The position numbers were made by a program, and so were the translations under genes. A DNA stretch of 64,000 bases, taken from contig CAVVXU010000005.1 of the NCBI GenBank assembly GCA_963752325.1, positions 1,491,278-1,555,277 of the forward strand, given 5' to 3'. This document shows, in pieces, positions 28,262 to 37,028 of the stretch. The notes beneath the pieces were generated by a model. The model was given only the letters and a program-made list of their open reading frames with translations, did no database searches and had not been told where the DNA came from. The DNA comes from CAVTJL01 sp963752325 (GTDB taxonomy: Bacteria; Pseudomonadota; Alphaproteobacteria; Geminicoccales; Geminicoccaceae). Numbering within the stretch: position 1 is the stretch's first letter; every line of letters begins with the position of its first letter.

Positions 28262-29602
28262 TCAGCTCACCTCGTCGAGCACCGAGCCCAGGGTGTCGAC
28301 GATCTCGTCGATCTGCTCGCGCGTGACGATGAGCGGCGGCGACATGGCGATGGTATCGCCCGTGACGCGGGTCATCATACCCTTCTCGAAGGCCAGGAGC
28401 ATCGCGTCGTAGGCACGCTCGCCGACCTTGCCCGGCCGGGGGCTCATCTCGACGGCGCCCATCAAGCCCAGATTGCGGATGTCGATGACGTGACGCCGCC
28501 CCTTGAGGCCGTGCAGGCGCTCCTCCCAGTAGGGAGCAAGCTCCGCGGCGCGCTCGAAGAGGCCCTCGTCGCGGTAGGTCTCGAGCGTCGCCAGCGCCGC
28601 GGCACAGGCGAGCGGATGGGCCGAGTAGGTGTAGCCGTGGAAGAGCTCGATGCTCCGCTCCGAGGAGTCGGCATTGGTGACCATCGCGTCGTAGATGGGC
28701 TTTGCGACCATCACCGCACCCATCGGCACCGTGCCCGAGGTCACGCCCTTGGCCGACGTGATCAGGTCGGGCACGACGCCGAAATACTCGGCCGCCGTCG
28801 CCTTCCCAAGCCGGCCATAGGCCGTGATGACCTCGTCGAAGATCAGAAGGATGCCGTGCTTCCTCGTGATCTCGCGCAGCCGTTCGAGATAGCCCTTGGG
28901 CGGCGGGTAGACGCCGATCGAGCCAGCCACCGGCTCCACGATCACGGCCGCGATGGTCGAGGCGTCATGCAGTGCCACCAGCCGCTCGAGCTCGTCGGCG
29001 AGATGGGCGCCCCACTCGGGCTGGCCCTTCGAGAAGGCGTTGCGCTGCAGGTCGAGCGTGTGGGGGAGGTGATCGACGCCCGTCAGCAGCGAGCCGAAGA
29101 ACATCCGGTTCTTGACCATGCCACCGACCGAGATGCCGCCGAAGCCGACACCGTGATAGCCGCGCTCGCGACCGATGAGCCGGGTGCGCGTGCCTTGGCC
29201 GATGGTCCTTTGATAGGCGAGCGCGATCTTGAGCGCGGTATCGACCGACTCCGAGCCCGAGTTCGTGAAGAACACGTGGTCGAGGTTGCCCGGCATCAGC
29301 GCGGCCAGCCGCGACGCCAGCTCGAAAGCCCTCGGATGGCCCCACTGGAAGGAGGGTGCGAAGTCGAGCTCGGCAGCCTGCCGCTGGATCGCCTCGACGA
29401 TCCGTGGCTGGGCGTGGCCGGCATTGCAGCACCACAGCCCCGCGGTGGCATCGAGTATCCGACGCCCTTCCTGGGTCGTGTAGTGCATGCCCTCGGCCCT
29501 CGCGAGCAGGCGCGGATGCGCCTTGAAATCACGGTTCGCCGTGAAGGGCATCCAGAAGGCTTCGAGATTGTTCGGTGCCGTCGCGATGTCGCCGGTCAAC
29601 AT
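28262..29602 (-). CDS. Class III omega-aminotransferase (beta-alanine:pyruvate type, 446 aa)
   Basis: A fold-type I PLP enzyme. 'FWMPFTANRDFKAHPRLL' at the N-terminus is typical of omega-amino acid:pyruvate transaminases. The cofactor region has 'FFTNSGSESVDTALKIA' and 'GYHGVGFGGISVGGM'. The aspartate for the pyridine nitrogen is in 'ILLIFDEVITAYGRLG', and the Schiff-base lysine is in 'DLITSAKGVTSG'. 'FHGYTYSAHPLACAAAL' completes the active site. It probably converts beta-alanine and pyruvate to malonate semialdehyde and alanine. Together with the nearby dihydropyrimidinase this suggests pyrimidine use as a nitrogen source. Specificity is inferred, not proven. Confidence 0.88.
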   Translation of the reverse strand: MLTGDIATAPNNLEAFWMPFTANRDFKAHPRLLARAEGMHYTTQEGRRILDATAGLWCCNAGHAQPRIVEAIQRQAAELDFAPSFQWGHPRAFELASRLAALMPGNLDHVFFTNSGSESVDTALKIALAYQRTIGQGTRTRLIGRERGYHGVGFGGISVGGMVKNRMFFGSLLTGVDHLPHTLDLQRNAFSKGQPEWGAHLADELERLVALHDASTIAAVIVEPVAGSIGVYPPPKGYLERLREITRKHGILLIFDEVITAYGRLGKATAAEYFGVVPDLITSAKGVTSGTVPMGAVMVAKPIYDAMVTNADSSERSIELFHGYTYSAHPLACAAALATLETYRDEGLFERAAELAPYWEERLHGLKGRRHVIDIRNLGLMGAVEMSPRPGKVGERAYDAMLLAFEKGMMTRVTGDTIAMSPPLIVTREQIDEIVDTLGSVLDEVS

Positions 29603-29660
29603 GCTCCCATCCCCCAGGGTGAGAGCACATTGTCCGCCGCCCGATCAGGCGGTGTCAATC

Positions 29661-29682
29661 AGCGGGGCCGCAAGGCCCCGCT
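29661..29682 (-). terminator. Strong GC hairpin after the FKBP gene
   Basis: AGCGGGGCC-GCAA-GGCCCCGCT, a perfect 9-bp stem with a GCAA loop, 32 bases past the FKBP stop and before the aminotransferase start on the same (minus) strand. No T-run follows, so termination would be partial or Rho-dependent; it may instead stabilise an mRNA end. Confidence 0.45.
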
Positions 29683-29713
29683 GTCACGCTCGGATCGCAA
29701 TCGCTGACGGCGC

Positions 29714-30142
29714 TCAGGCGACGCTGACGACCTCGACCTCGAACGTCAGGTCCTGACCCGCGAGGGGATGGTTGGCATCGAGCTTCACCGTCTCGTCCGC
29801 AAGCTCATGCACCGTCAGGATCATGGTGCGCCCCTGCTGGTCGGTGCCGCTGAGCTGACGGCCGACCTCGAGATCGAGCCCATCAGGCAGCTGGGTCCGC
29901 GGAACCTCGTGGACCAGCGCTTCCTGCCATTGCCCGTAGGCGTCCGACGCCTCGACCTTGACGGTCTTGGTCTGGCCCTCCGCCATGCCGACGAGAGCGC
30001 GCTCAAAGCCCGGAATAACCCCGCCCCCGCCTAGCGTGACCTCGAGCGGGTCCCTGCCGCGCGAGCTGTCCAGCACATTCCCGCCGTCGTTGGTCAGGGT
30101 GTAGTGCACCTGAACGGTATCGCCGATGGCTGCTGCCGTCAT
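29714..30142 (-). CDS. FKBP-type peptidyl-prolyl isomerase, SlyD-like (142 aa)
   Basis: A cytoplasmic FKBP with an inserted-flap domain. 'IGDTVQVHYTLTNDGGNVLD' opens the FKBP domain, with 'GGGGVIPGFERALVGMAEGQ' as the conserved core; the flap region 'YGQWQEALVHEVPRTQLPDG' is SlyD-like, and 'KLDANHPLAGQDLTFEVEVV' closes the domain. The His-rich metal-binding tail of Escherichia coli SlyD is absent. It assists protein folding by cis-trans isomerisation of prolyl bonds. Upstream of the aminotransferase on the same strand, separated by a strong hairpin. Confidence 0.92.
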   Translation of the reverse strand: MTAAAIGDTVQVHYTLTNDGGNVLDSSRGRDPLEVTLGGGGVIPGFERALVGMAEGQTKTVKVEASDAYGQWQEALVHEVPRTQLPDGLDLEVGRQLSGTDQQGRTMILTVHELADETVKLDANHPLAGQDLTFEVEVVSVA

Positions 30143-30378
30143 GCGTGTTTCTCCTCGCTGGAGGCGCCTGGACCGGCAACACGACGCGGTGGCCGCCGAA
30201 CCGGAGGGTGTGACGAGATCCCGCCACGGGAGCGGCGCCGATGGCAGATGCTTTGTCAGTTGGGGCCGAGCCTGGGCCTGTCAAGCCGGGCGGGCGTGAA
30301 GCTCCGGGTTTTCCGGCCCAGAAGGGAGCCTGTCGGGCGCTGCGCTGTTGCCCATGGGCCGAAGCGGGAGGGCACGTG

Positions 30379-31017
30379 ATGCCAGAGAGTATGGGCTTGG
30401 ACGAGCTGCGGCGGGAGGCGGCGCGCTGCCAAGCGTGCCCTCTCTACCGGAACGCCACCCAGACGGTCTTCGGCGAGGGCCCGGCGCCCGCCCCCATGAT
30501 GCTGGTCGGCGAGCAGCCCGGCGATCAGGAGGATGTCGATAGCCGGCCGTTCGTCGGACCCGCCGGGCAGGTTCTCGATCGGGCGCTGGTTGCCGCAGGC
30601 ATCGATCGCAGCGCGGTCTACGTCACAAACGCGGTCAAGCACTTCAAGTTCACGCCGCGCGGCAAGCGCCGGCTCCACCAGAAGCCGGACGCCGGCGAGA
30701 TTTCCGCCTGCCACACGTGGCTCCTGGCCGAGCTGGAGACCGTGCAGCCCGGCAGAGTGATCGCCCTTGGTGCCACGGCCGCCCACGCGCTGCTGGGCCG
30801 TTCGGTGACGATCGGGCGCGAGCGCGGGCAGCTGCGGGCGCTGACACCCGGACGCCAGATCCTTGTGACCGTTCATCCCTCATACATCCTGAGACTCCCC
30901 GACGAGCGGGCGAAGCAGGCCGAATATGCCCGCATGGTCGAGGACCTCCGTGTTGCGGCCGCCGGCAACCCCGCCGATCCGGCGCAGGAGAGAGGCGGCC
31001 AGCTCGGTCTCTTCTGA
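30379..31017 (+). CDS. UdgX-type uracil-DNA glycosylase (212 aa)
   Basis: A family-4-like, Fe-S-containing uracil-DNA glycosylase. The catalytic motif is 'MMLVGEQPGDQED', the Fe-S cysteines begin with 'CQACPLY' (C17, C20) and include 'ISACHTW'. 'GKRRLHQKP' (R97-R98, H100) is the insert loop that defines UdgX, whose histidine forms a covalent bond with the abasic site after uracil removal; this has been shown for the mycobacterial enzyme. 'TVHPSYILR' is the C-terminal motif. I start at the ATG at 30379; upstream in-frame sequence has no conserved feature. It repairs or traps deaminated cytosine. Monocistronic, 58 bases before an SDR. Confidence 0.9.
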   Translation: MPESMGLDELRREAARCQACPLYRNATQTVFGEGPAPAPMMLVGEQPGDQEDVDSRPFVGPAGQVLDRALVAAGIDRSAVYVTNAVKHFKFTPRGKRRLHQKPDAGEISACHTWLLAELETVQPGRVIALGATAAHALLGRSVTIGRERGQLRALTPGRQILVTVHPSYILRLPDERAKQAEYARMVEDLRVAAAGNPADPAQERGGQLGLF

Positions 31018-31075
31018 TGCCGCGCCGTCGGCCGGCTGCTAGGGTCGAGCCGGACCACAACAGGGAGGATGGGCC

Positions 31076-31891
31076 ATGGCCGAGCCGCAGCAGCTCGCCG
31101 GCAAGATCGCCGTCGTCACCGGAGGGACCCAGGGTCTGGGCGAGGCGATCGCCCGCCTTCTCGTCGCGCGCGGCGCCACCGGCATCGTCTTTTGCGGCCG
31201 CAACGAGGCGCGCGGTGCCAAGGTCGAGGCCGCGCTCACCGAGCTCGGTGCCAAGGCGGTCTTCGTCCAGGCGGACCTCGCCGACATCGACCAGGCGCGA
31301 AGCGTCGTCGCGGCCTGCGATCGAGCGTTCGGCCGCGTCGACTGTCTGGTCAACGCCGCAGCGCTCACCGACCGCGGGACGATCCTCAGCACGACGCCCG
31401 AGCTCTTCGAGCGGATGTTCAAGATCAACACCGAGGCACCCTTCTTCCTGATGCAGGAGGCCGTCCGCATCATGAAGCGCGAGGGCATCGAGGGTGCCAT
31501 CGTCAACATCCTCTCCGTCTCGGCGCACGGCGGGCAGTCGTTCCTCGCGGCCTACGCGGCCTCAAAGATGGCGCTGGGCACGCTCACCAAGAGCACCGCC
31601 TTCGCCGTCCTCCCAGATCGCATCCGGGTGAACGGCCTCAACATCGGCTGGATGGACACGCCGGGCGAGCACGCGATCCAGAAAAGGGCCCACGATGCGC
31701 CGCCGGACTGGCTCGCCGGTGCCGAGGCCGCGCGCCCGTTCGGCCGCCTGCTCAAGCCGGACGAGGTTGCCCGCGCCGTCGCCTTCCTCTGCTCCTCGGA
31801 GAGCGGGATGATGACGGGCTCGCTCGTCGACTTCGACCAGACGGTGCTCGGCTGCTGGGAGGATGCCCCCTTCCCGCAGCAGCGCCTCTGA
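31076..31891 (+). CDS. Short-chain dehydrogenase/reductase (271 aa)
   Basis: A classical SDR. The Rossmann motif is 'VVTGGTQGLGEAIARLL', 'CLVNAAALTDRG' replaces the usual NNAG, the catalytic serine lies in 'NILSVSAHGG' and the Tyr-Lys pair in 'YAASKMALGTLTK'. The tail 'GSLVDFDQTVLGCWEDAPF' is longer than in most SDRs. NAD(P) preference and substrate are unknown. ATG at 31076, with 'AGGGAGGATGGGCC' just before it, has a good ribosome site (GGGAGG). Confidence 0.88.
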   Translation: MAEPQQLAGKIAVVTGGTQGLGEAIARLLVARGATGIVFCGRNEARGAKVEAALTELGAKAVFVQADLADIDQARSVVAACDRAFGRVDCLVNAAALTDRGTILSTTPELFERMFKINTEAPFFLMQEAVRIMKREGIEGAIVNILSVSAHGGQSFLAAYAASKMALGTLTKSTAFAVLPDRIRVNGLNIGWMDTPGEHAIQKRAHDAPPDWLAGAEAARPFGRLLKPDEVARAVAFLCSSESGMMTGSLVDFDQTVLGCWEDAPFPQQRL

Positions 31892-32074
31892 GCCTCCAAG
31901 AGGCGTCCCTCCGCACACGCGTCGCCTGCCGCCGGGCGGCGAGTGTGACGGATGTCATGTTCTGGCGCGCGGAAGTCGTGCATCGCTCGACCGTGGCCGC
32001 AGCGAGCCGGTGCTCACTGGGGTCAGCGTCGAAGCTGAGGGCAGTGCTCTGTCCACGAATTCACGGGGCCGATC

Positions 32075-32392
32075 ATGATGTCACTGATAGACGGGACCAT
32101 CGGAAAGGCTTTCGGACCGGCGATGATGGAAGAGGCTCATCTCGGCGAGTTCATCCTATCCCCGCAGGCGGCGGCGGCCGAGGTGGGCCGTGCCTACGGG
32201 TTCGCGCTCGAGCCGTCGCAGGCCTGCCTGACGCTGGCAGCGCTCCTGAGCAGCGAGCTCGGCGCGAGGGTCACGGTCGGCGAGCGTCTGGCTCTGGGTC
32301 CGGTCGAGCTGGTTGTCCGGGCGGTCGACGAGCATGGCACAGTGCAGGCCGTCGGCCTCGCCCTCGAGCCAGAGGGAGCCTGGCAGCTATAG
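32075..32392 (+). CDS. Stand-alone transporter-associated (CorC_HlyC-like) domain protein (105 aa)
   Basis: The sequence 'ALLSSELGARVTVGERLALG' followed by 'PVELVVRAVDEHGTVQAVGL' matches the C-terminal 'CorC_HlyC' ligand-binding domain normally found at the end of NhaP2-type K+/H+ antiporters and CorC proteins. Here it stands alone, with no transporter attached or next to it. An N-terminal segment 'GEFILSPQAAAAEVGRAYGF' corresponds to the domain's first helix. It may regulate a separate transporter, or be the remnant of one. The start is either of two adjacent ATGs (32075, 32078). The next gene encodes a CBS-pair protein, another small ligand-sensing module. Confidence 0.6.
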   Translation: MMSLIDGTIGKAFGPAMMEEAHLGEFILSPQAAAAEVGRAYGFALEPSQACLTLAALLSSELGARVTVGERLALGPVELVVRAVDEHGTVQAVGLALEPEGAWQL

Positions 32393-32449
32393 TGCCCGGG
32401 ATCGCGTTGGCCCGCGGTGCCCGGTGATGGATTGCCGGGCCGATATGCC

Positions 32450-32472
32450 CTATTCTCTACTGTTGGGAATAG
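32450..32472. promoter_or_regulatory. Inverted repeat upstream of the CBS gene
   Basis: CTATTC (32450-32455), 11-base spacer, GAATAG (32467-32472), about 75 bases before the CBS start. The 6-bp arms at helical-turn spacing resemble a dimeric regulator site. No regulator is known. Confidence 0.3.
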
Positions 32473-32547
32473 TCTCGCCGCGGACACCGCGTCCGAGGGA
32501 GGACGAACGGCAGGAGCCGGGCGAGCGACCGCAGGGGAGAGCCGATC

Positions 32548-32988
32548 ATGCGCGTGAGCGAGATTCTCAGCGTCAAGGGAGCTTCGGTCGTCACCATCCG
32601 GCAGGACGCCACGATCACGGCCGCCATCCACCGCATGACGCTGGAGCGCATCGGCGCGCTCGTCGTGAGCAATGATGGGCACCGCATCGACGGGATCCTC
32701 TCGGAGCGCGACGTCATCAGGGCGCTGAGCCACGAGGGCGCGTCGATCCTCGAGCCGGACCGCAAGGTGGCCGAGGTGATGACGCGCGAGGTCGAGGTCT
32801 GCGCCGCCGACGACTCGATCAAGGACGTGATGCGGCGCATGACCGGCCACCGCATCCGCCACCTCCCCGTCGTCGAGGGCCATCGCCTGGCGGGCATGGT
32901 CAGCATCGGCGACGTGGTGAAGAACCGCCTCGAGGAGCTGCAGCTCGAGACGGGCGTGCTGCGCGACGCCTGGATCGCGGCGCACTGA
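32548..32988 (+). CDS. CBS-pair protein (146 aa)
   Basis: Two CBS motifs fill the protein: the first at residues about 8-60 ('SVVTIRQDATITAAIHRM', 'HRIDGILSERDVIRAL') and the second at about 77-130 ('EVEVCAADDSIKDVMRRMTG', 'IRHLPVVEGHRLAGMVSIGD'). Such pairs bind adenosine nucleotides and usually regulate another protein. A C-terminal helix 'VVKNRLEELQLETGVLRD' is typical of stand-alone bacterial CBS proteins. ATG at 32548 follows 'GGGGAGAG'. Cytoplasmic; partner unknown. Confidence 0.9.
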   Translation: MRVSEILSVKGASVVTIRQDATITAAIHRMTLERIGALVVSNDGHRIDGILSERDVIRALSHEGASILEPDRKVAEVMTREVEVCAADDSIKDVMRRMTGHRIRHLPVVEGHRLAGMVSIGDVVKNRLEELQLETGVLRDAWIAAH

Positions 32989-33018
32989 GCGGGCGAGGCG
33001 CCTCGGGGGCGCCGGCGC

Positions 33019-34191
33019 TCAGATGACGTTCCGCTCGACGAGTGGCTTGCCTTCGAGCAAGCGCTGCGGTCCGAGGGGTGTGAGATCGAGCGTCCTGTAG
33101 GCGCCGTGAACGATCAGCTCGGCGATGCCGCGGCCGACCGCCGGCGCCTGCTGGATGCCATGACCCGAGAAGCCGTTGGCGAGGTAGAGATTGTCCAGCG
33201 CCGAATGACGGCCGACGATGCCGTTCTGGTCGAACGTGTTCATCTCGTAGTAGCCGGCCCAGGCGCCCACCACCTTCAGCCGCTCGAAGGCAGGCACGCG
33301 ATGCGCGAGCGCCGGCCAGATCGTCTCCTCGAACAGCGCGTGCTCGGGCTCGAGCGGCAGGTCGTCCAGGTCGTCGTCCGGTGCCGGCGGCGCGCCACAG
33401 ATAAAATGCCGACCTTCGGGGCGGAGCCAAAAGCCGGACGGGTCGATGAGGAGCGGGCAGCCCAGGATCCGCTCGGGGCAGTCGAGCACGAAGACCGAGC
33501 GCCGCCGGGCGCGTACGGGCAGCTCGATGTCCGTCATGGCCGCCACGGAAGCGGCCCAAGGTCCGGCGGCGTTAACCAGCGCATCGCATGCGAGGCGGCG
33601 CCCATCGGCCAGTAGCACCGCCGTCGCACGCCCGCCACGGCGCTCGACCGCTACGGCCTCCGCGCCGACATAGTGTGCCCCCTGGGCTATGGCCTTCCGC
33701 CGCAGCCCTCGCATCAGCCCGTACCCGTCGAACCATCCCTCCCCGCTCAGGCCGAGCGATCCGCCGGCCAGCCCCTCGAGGTTGAGCCAGGGAAACCGCT
33801 CCGCCAGGCGGCTCGGCTGCAGGATCGCCACGTCCGCGCCGGCCGAGCGCTGGACCTCGTGGTTGGCGAGCAGCGTGGGCATGCCCGCCTCGGTCGCAAG
33901 GTAGAGATAGCCGGGCTCGACCAGGCCGATCTCGGGCGTCTCGCCATCGACCGCCAGATGGTCGGCGAGATGCCGTAGAAAATCGATGCCGAACCTGCCG
34001 ATCTCGATATTGACGATGGTGCTGTACTGCTGACGGATCGAGCTCGCCGACAGCGCCGACGAGGCCTGCCGGTAGGCTGGGTCGCGCTCGACGACGGTCA
34101 CGGTGCCGTCGAAGGCCGGATCCAGCGTCAGCCAGTAGGCGACGGCGCTGCCCACGGCACCGCCACCCACGACCGTGACACGCTGATCCAT
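33019..34191 (-). CDS. FAD-dependent oxidoreductase, DAO family (390 aa)
   Basis: The N-terminal dinucleotide motif 'VTVVGGGAVGSAVAYWL' with the acidic end 'TVVERDPAY' binds FAD. The body matches D-amino acid oxidase/sarcosine oxidase-like proteins ('SASSIRQQYSTIVNIEI', 'LVNAAGPWAASVAAMTDIEL') and ends with 'NLYLANGFSGHGIQQAPAVG', the C-terminal FAD contact of FOXRED1-like enzymes. It oxidises a secondary or primary amine; which one is unknown. ATG at 34191 ('MDQRVTVV') is chosen; longer forms add unconserved sequence. It is divergent from the P-type ATPase gene, 87 bases away. Confidence 0.88.
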   Translation of the reverse strand: MDQRVTVVGGGAVGSAVAYWLTLDPAFDGTVTVVERDPAYRQASSALSASSIRQQYSTIVNIEIGRFGIDFLRHLADHLAVDGETPEIGLVEPGYLYLATEAGMPTLLANHEVQRSAGADVAILQPSRLAERFPWLNLEGLAGGSLGLSGEGWFDGYGLMRGLRRKAIAQGAHYVGAEAVAVERRGGRATAVLLADGRRLACDALVNAAGPWAASVAAMTDIELPVRARRRSVFVLDCPERILGCPLLIDPSGFWLRPEGRHFICGAPPAPDDDLDDLPLEPEHALFEETIWPALAHRVPAFERLKVVGAWAGYYEMNTFDQNGIVGRHSALDNLYLANGFSGHGIQQAPAVGRGIAELIVHGAYRTLDLTPLGPQRLLEGKPLVERNVI

Positions 34192-34278
34192 CTCAATGAC
34201 CTCCGCGGCCGACCGACCCCATCTTCCACGCGTGATGTGGCCGCGCAAGCTGGGAGACGGGTGATCGCAGGAAGCTCC

Positions 34279-37011
34279 ATGGGACGCGATGAGGTGTCGG
34301 TTGCCGACCGGCGGGGCTGGCACGAGGTCTCGGTCGATGATGCGTTGCGCCGCCTCGATGTCGGGCCCGCGGGGCTGAGCGAGGCGGAGGCCGCGGCCCG
34401 GCTACGCCAGCATGGCGCGAACCGCCTGCCGGAGGAAGCGCGCCCCAGCGTCCTTCGCCGTTTCCTCCGCCAGTTCCACGACGTGCTGATCTACGTGCTT
34501 CTCGCCGCGGGCGCGGGCACGCTCCTGCTCGGACATCTCGTCGACGCGAGCGTCATCTTCGGGGTGGTCGTGATCAACGCGGTCATCGGCTTCTTCCAGG
34601 AGGGACGTGCCGAGGCCGCGATGGGTGCCATTCGCAAGATGCTGGCGCCGCACGCCAGTGTCCTGCGGGGCGGCCGGAGGCAGGCAGTTGACGCCGTGGA
34701 CCTCGTGCCCGGCGACCAGGTCCTGCTCGAGCCCGGAGATCGCGTGCCTGCCGACCTGCGCCTCACCCGTGCCCGCGGTCTCGCCGTGCAGGAGGCGGCC
34801 CTGACCGGCGAGTCGGTGCCGACCGAAAAAGGCACGAGACCAATTGTCGGCGAGGTCCCCCTGGGTGATCGATCCTCCATGGCCTATTCCGGCACGCTCG
34901 TGACCCGCGGCTACGGCCAAGGCGTCGTCGCGGCCACGGGCGGCGCCACAGAGATCGGCCGGGTGAGCGGCATGCTGGGCGCCGTCGAGACGCTGGAGAC
35001 GCCGCTGGTCCGCCAGATGGCCGTGTTCGCCCGCTGGCTCAGCGCCGCGATCCTGGCGCTGGCGGCAGTAACGATCGCATTCGGCACGCTCGTTCGCGGC
35101 CTGCCGCTTCTCGATATGTTCATGGCCGGGGTCGGCCTTGCCGTGGCTGCCATTCCGGAGGGGCTGCCCGCGGTGATGACGATCGCGCTCGCGATCGGCG
35201 TGCGCCGGATGGCCGCGCGCAATGCCATCATCCGCCGCCTCCCGGCCGTCGAGACGCTGGGCTCCGTCAGCGTCATCTGCTCGGACAAGACGGGCACGCT
35301 GACCCGCAACGAGATGACCGTCGAGCGTCTGGCGCTGAGCGACATGATGCTGACCATCACCGGCCAGGGCTATTCACCCGCCGGCGAGATCCGACACGGC
35401 GACGAGCTGCTCGATCTGCAGGCAGAAGCCCGGCTGGCGGATCTCGCCCGCGCGGCGCTGCTCTGCAACGACGCTTCGCTGCACGAGACCGGCGGCATCT
35501 GGCAGGTCGAGGGCGACCCGATGGAAGGCGCGCTGGTGGCCTTTGCGATGAAGCTCGGCCTGGAGCCGGCCGACGAGCGGGCGCGGTGGCAGCGGCGCGA
35601 CCTGATACCGTTCGACGCCGCCCACCGCTTCATGGCCACCCTGCATCGGACCGAGGATGGCGCCGGCCTCGTCTGCGTCAAGGGTGCGCCGGAGCGCCTT
35701 CTCGAGATGTGCGCGATCGAGCGTCGGCTGGGCAGCATCGAGCCGCTCGACCAGGAGCTGTGGCTTGGCCGCATGACGGTAATTGCGGGCGAGGGCCATC
35801 GGCTTCTCGCCGTCGCAGCGAGGCCCGCCTACCCGGACGAGGAGGAGCTGGATCCGGCGCAGCTTGGCGGGGATCTCGTCTTTCTGGGGCTCGTCGGGCT
35901 CGTCGACCCGCCCCGCGAGGAGGCTATAGCCGCGATAGGCGCCTGCCGCGGTGCCGGCGTTGATGTGAAGATGATCACCGGCGACCATGCGGCGACGGCG
36001 CTCGCCATCGCGGACCGGCTGGGCCTCCCGACGGATGTTGGAGCGCTCACCGGCGTGGAGATCGACCGGCTCGCCGACGACGAGCTCGGCCGCCGCGTCG
36101 ACAAGGTGCACGTCTTCGCGCGCACCAGCCCCGAGCACAAGCTGCGCCTCGTGCGCGCGCTGCAGGCAGCGGATCGTGTCGTCGCGATGACCGGCGACGG
36201 CGTCAACGACGCACCGGCGCTGAAGCGCGCGGACGTGGGCATCGCGATGGGCGCCGGCGGCACGGAGGCCGCCAAGGAGGCGGCCGAGATGGTCCTCGCC
36301 GACGACAATTTCGCGACCATCGCCGCCGCCGTGGAGGAAGGCCGCGGCGTCTACGACAATCTCAAGAAGGCCATCGCCTTCATCCTGCCGACGAACGGGG
36401 GCGAGGCCCTCATCCTGGTCGCTGCCATCCTCCTCGGCGTCGAGCTGCCGATCACGCCCGTGCAGATCCTCTGGGTCAACATGATCAGTGCCGTCACGCT
36501 GGCCCTGGCGCTCGCCTTCGAGGAGGTCGAGCCTGGCGTCATGCGGCGTCCGCCCCGGCTCGCGGGCGAGCCCTTGCTCTCGGGCTTCCTGATCTGGCGC
36601 GTGGCATTCGTCTCGGCGCTCATCCTTGTCGGCGTGTTCGGCCTTTTCGCCGCCTACCGGGCCGCCGGCGCCGATCTCGATCGTGCCCGGACCGTCGCGG
36701 TCAACACCCTCGTGCTCTTCGAGGTCTTCTATTTGCTGAACTGCCGTCGGCTGCTCGACCCGATCCTCTCGCGCGAGGGGCTGCTCGGCAGCCGTCCCGT
36801 GCTGGTGGCGATCGCGGTCGTGCTGCTCCTGCAGCTCGCCTACACCTACCTCCCGCCGCTCGATCTGCTCTTCGCCACGACACCGCTCGGCGTGCTCGAC
36901 TGGGCCCTGATGATCTTCGTCGCGTTCTGGGTGCTCCTTCTCGTCGAGGCCGAGAAGTGGCTGCTGAGCCGCTGGCGCGCGCGAGGCGGGCGCCCTAGTC
37001 TCCTGGAATAG
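34279..37011 (+). CDS. P-type cation-transporting ATPase, Ca2+/PMR1-like (P2A), about 910 aa
   Basis: An inner-membrane ion pump. The N-terminal cation-ATPase domain ('GLSEAEAAARLRQHGANRLP') leads into TM1-2, the actuator loop has 'LTGESVPTEKG', TM4 has 'AVAAIPEGLPAVMTIALAIG' (a PEGL calcium/cation site), and the phosphorylation motif 'CSDKTGTLTRNE' places the aspartate at about D336. The nucleotide domain has 'KGAPERL' and the hinge 'MTGDGVNDAPALKRADVGIA'. Four C-terminal helices follow. Ion specificity (Ca2+, Mn2+ or other) is inferred from family. ATG at 34279 is preferred over the upstream GTG. No frameshift in 2.7 kb. Confidence 0.92.
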   Translation: MGRDEVSVADRRGWHEVSVDDALRRLDVGPAGLSEAEAAARLRQHGANRLPEEARPSVLRRFLRQFHDVLIYVLLAAGAGTLLLGHLVDASVIFGVVVINAVIGFFQEGRAEAAMGAIRKMLAPHASVLRGGRRQAVDAVDLVPGDQVLLEPGDRVPADLRLTRARGLAVQEAALTGESVPTEKGTRPIVGEVPLGDRSSMAYSGTLVTRGYGQGVVAATGGATEIGRVSGMLGAVETLETPLVRQMAVFARWLSAAILALAAVTIAFGTLVRGLPLLDMFMAGVGLAVAAIPEGLPAVMTIALAIGVRRMAARNAIIRRLPAVETLGSVSVICSDKTGTLTRNEMTVERLALSDMMLTITGQGYSPAGEIRHGDELLDLQAEARLADLARAALLCNDASLHETGGIWQVEGDPMEGALVAFAMKLGLEPADERARWQRRDLIPFDAAHRFMATLHRTEDGAGLVCVKGAPERLLEMCAIERRLGSIEPLDQELWLGRMTVIAGEGHRLLAVAARPAYPDEEELDPAQLGGDLVFLGLVGLVDPPREEAIAAIGACRGAGVDVKMITGDHAATALAIADRLGLPTDVGALTGVEIDRLADDELGRRVDKVHVFARTSPEHKLRLVRALQAADRVVAMTGDGVNDAPALKRADVGIAMGAGGTEAAKEAAEMVLADDNFATIAAAVEEGRGVYDNLKKAIAFILPTNGGEALILVAAILLGVELPITPVQILWVNMISAVTLALALAFEEVEPGVMRRPPRLAGEPLLSGFLIWRVAFVSALILVGVFGLFAAYRAAGADLDRARTVAVNTLVLFEVFYLLNCRRLLDPILSREGLLGSRPVLVAIAVVLLLQLAYTYLPPLDLLFATTPLGVLDWALMIFVAFWVLLLVEAEKWLLSRWRARGGRPSLLE

Positions 37012-37028
37012 CCTGGATCGGAGGCGAG

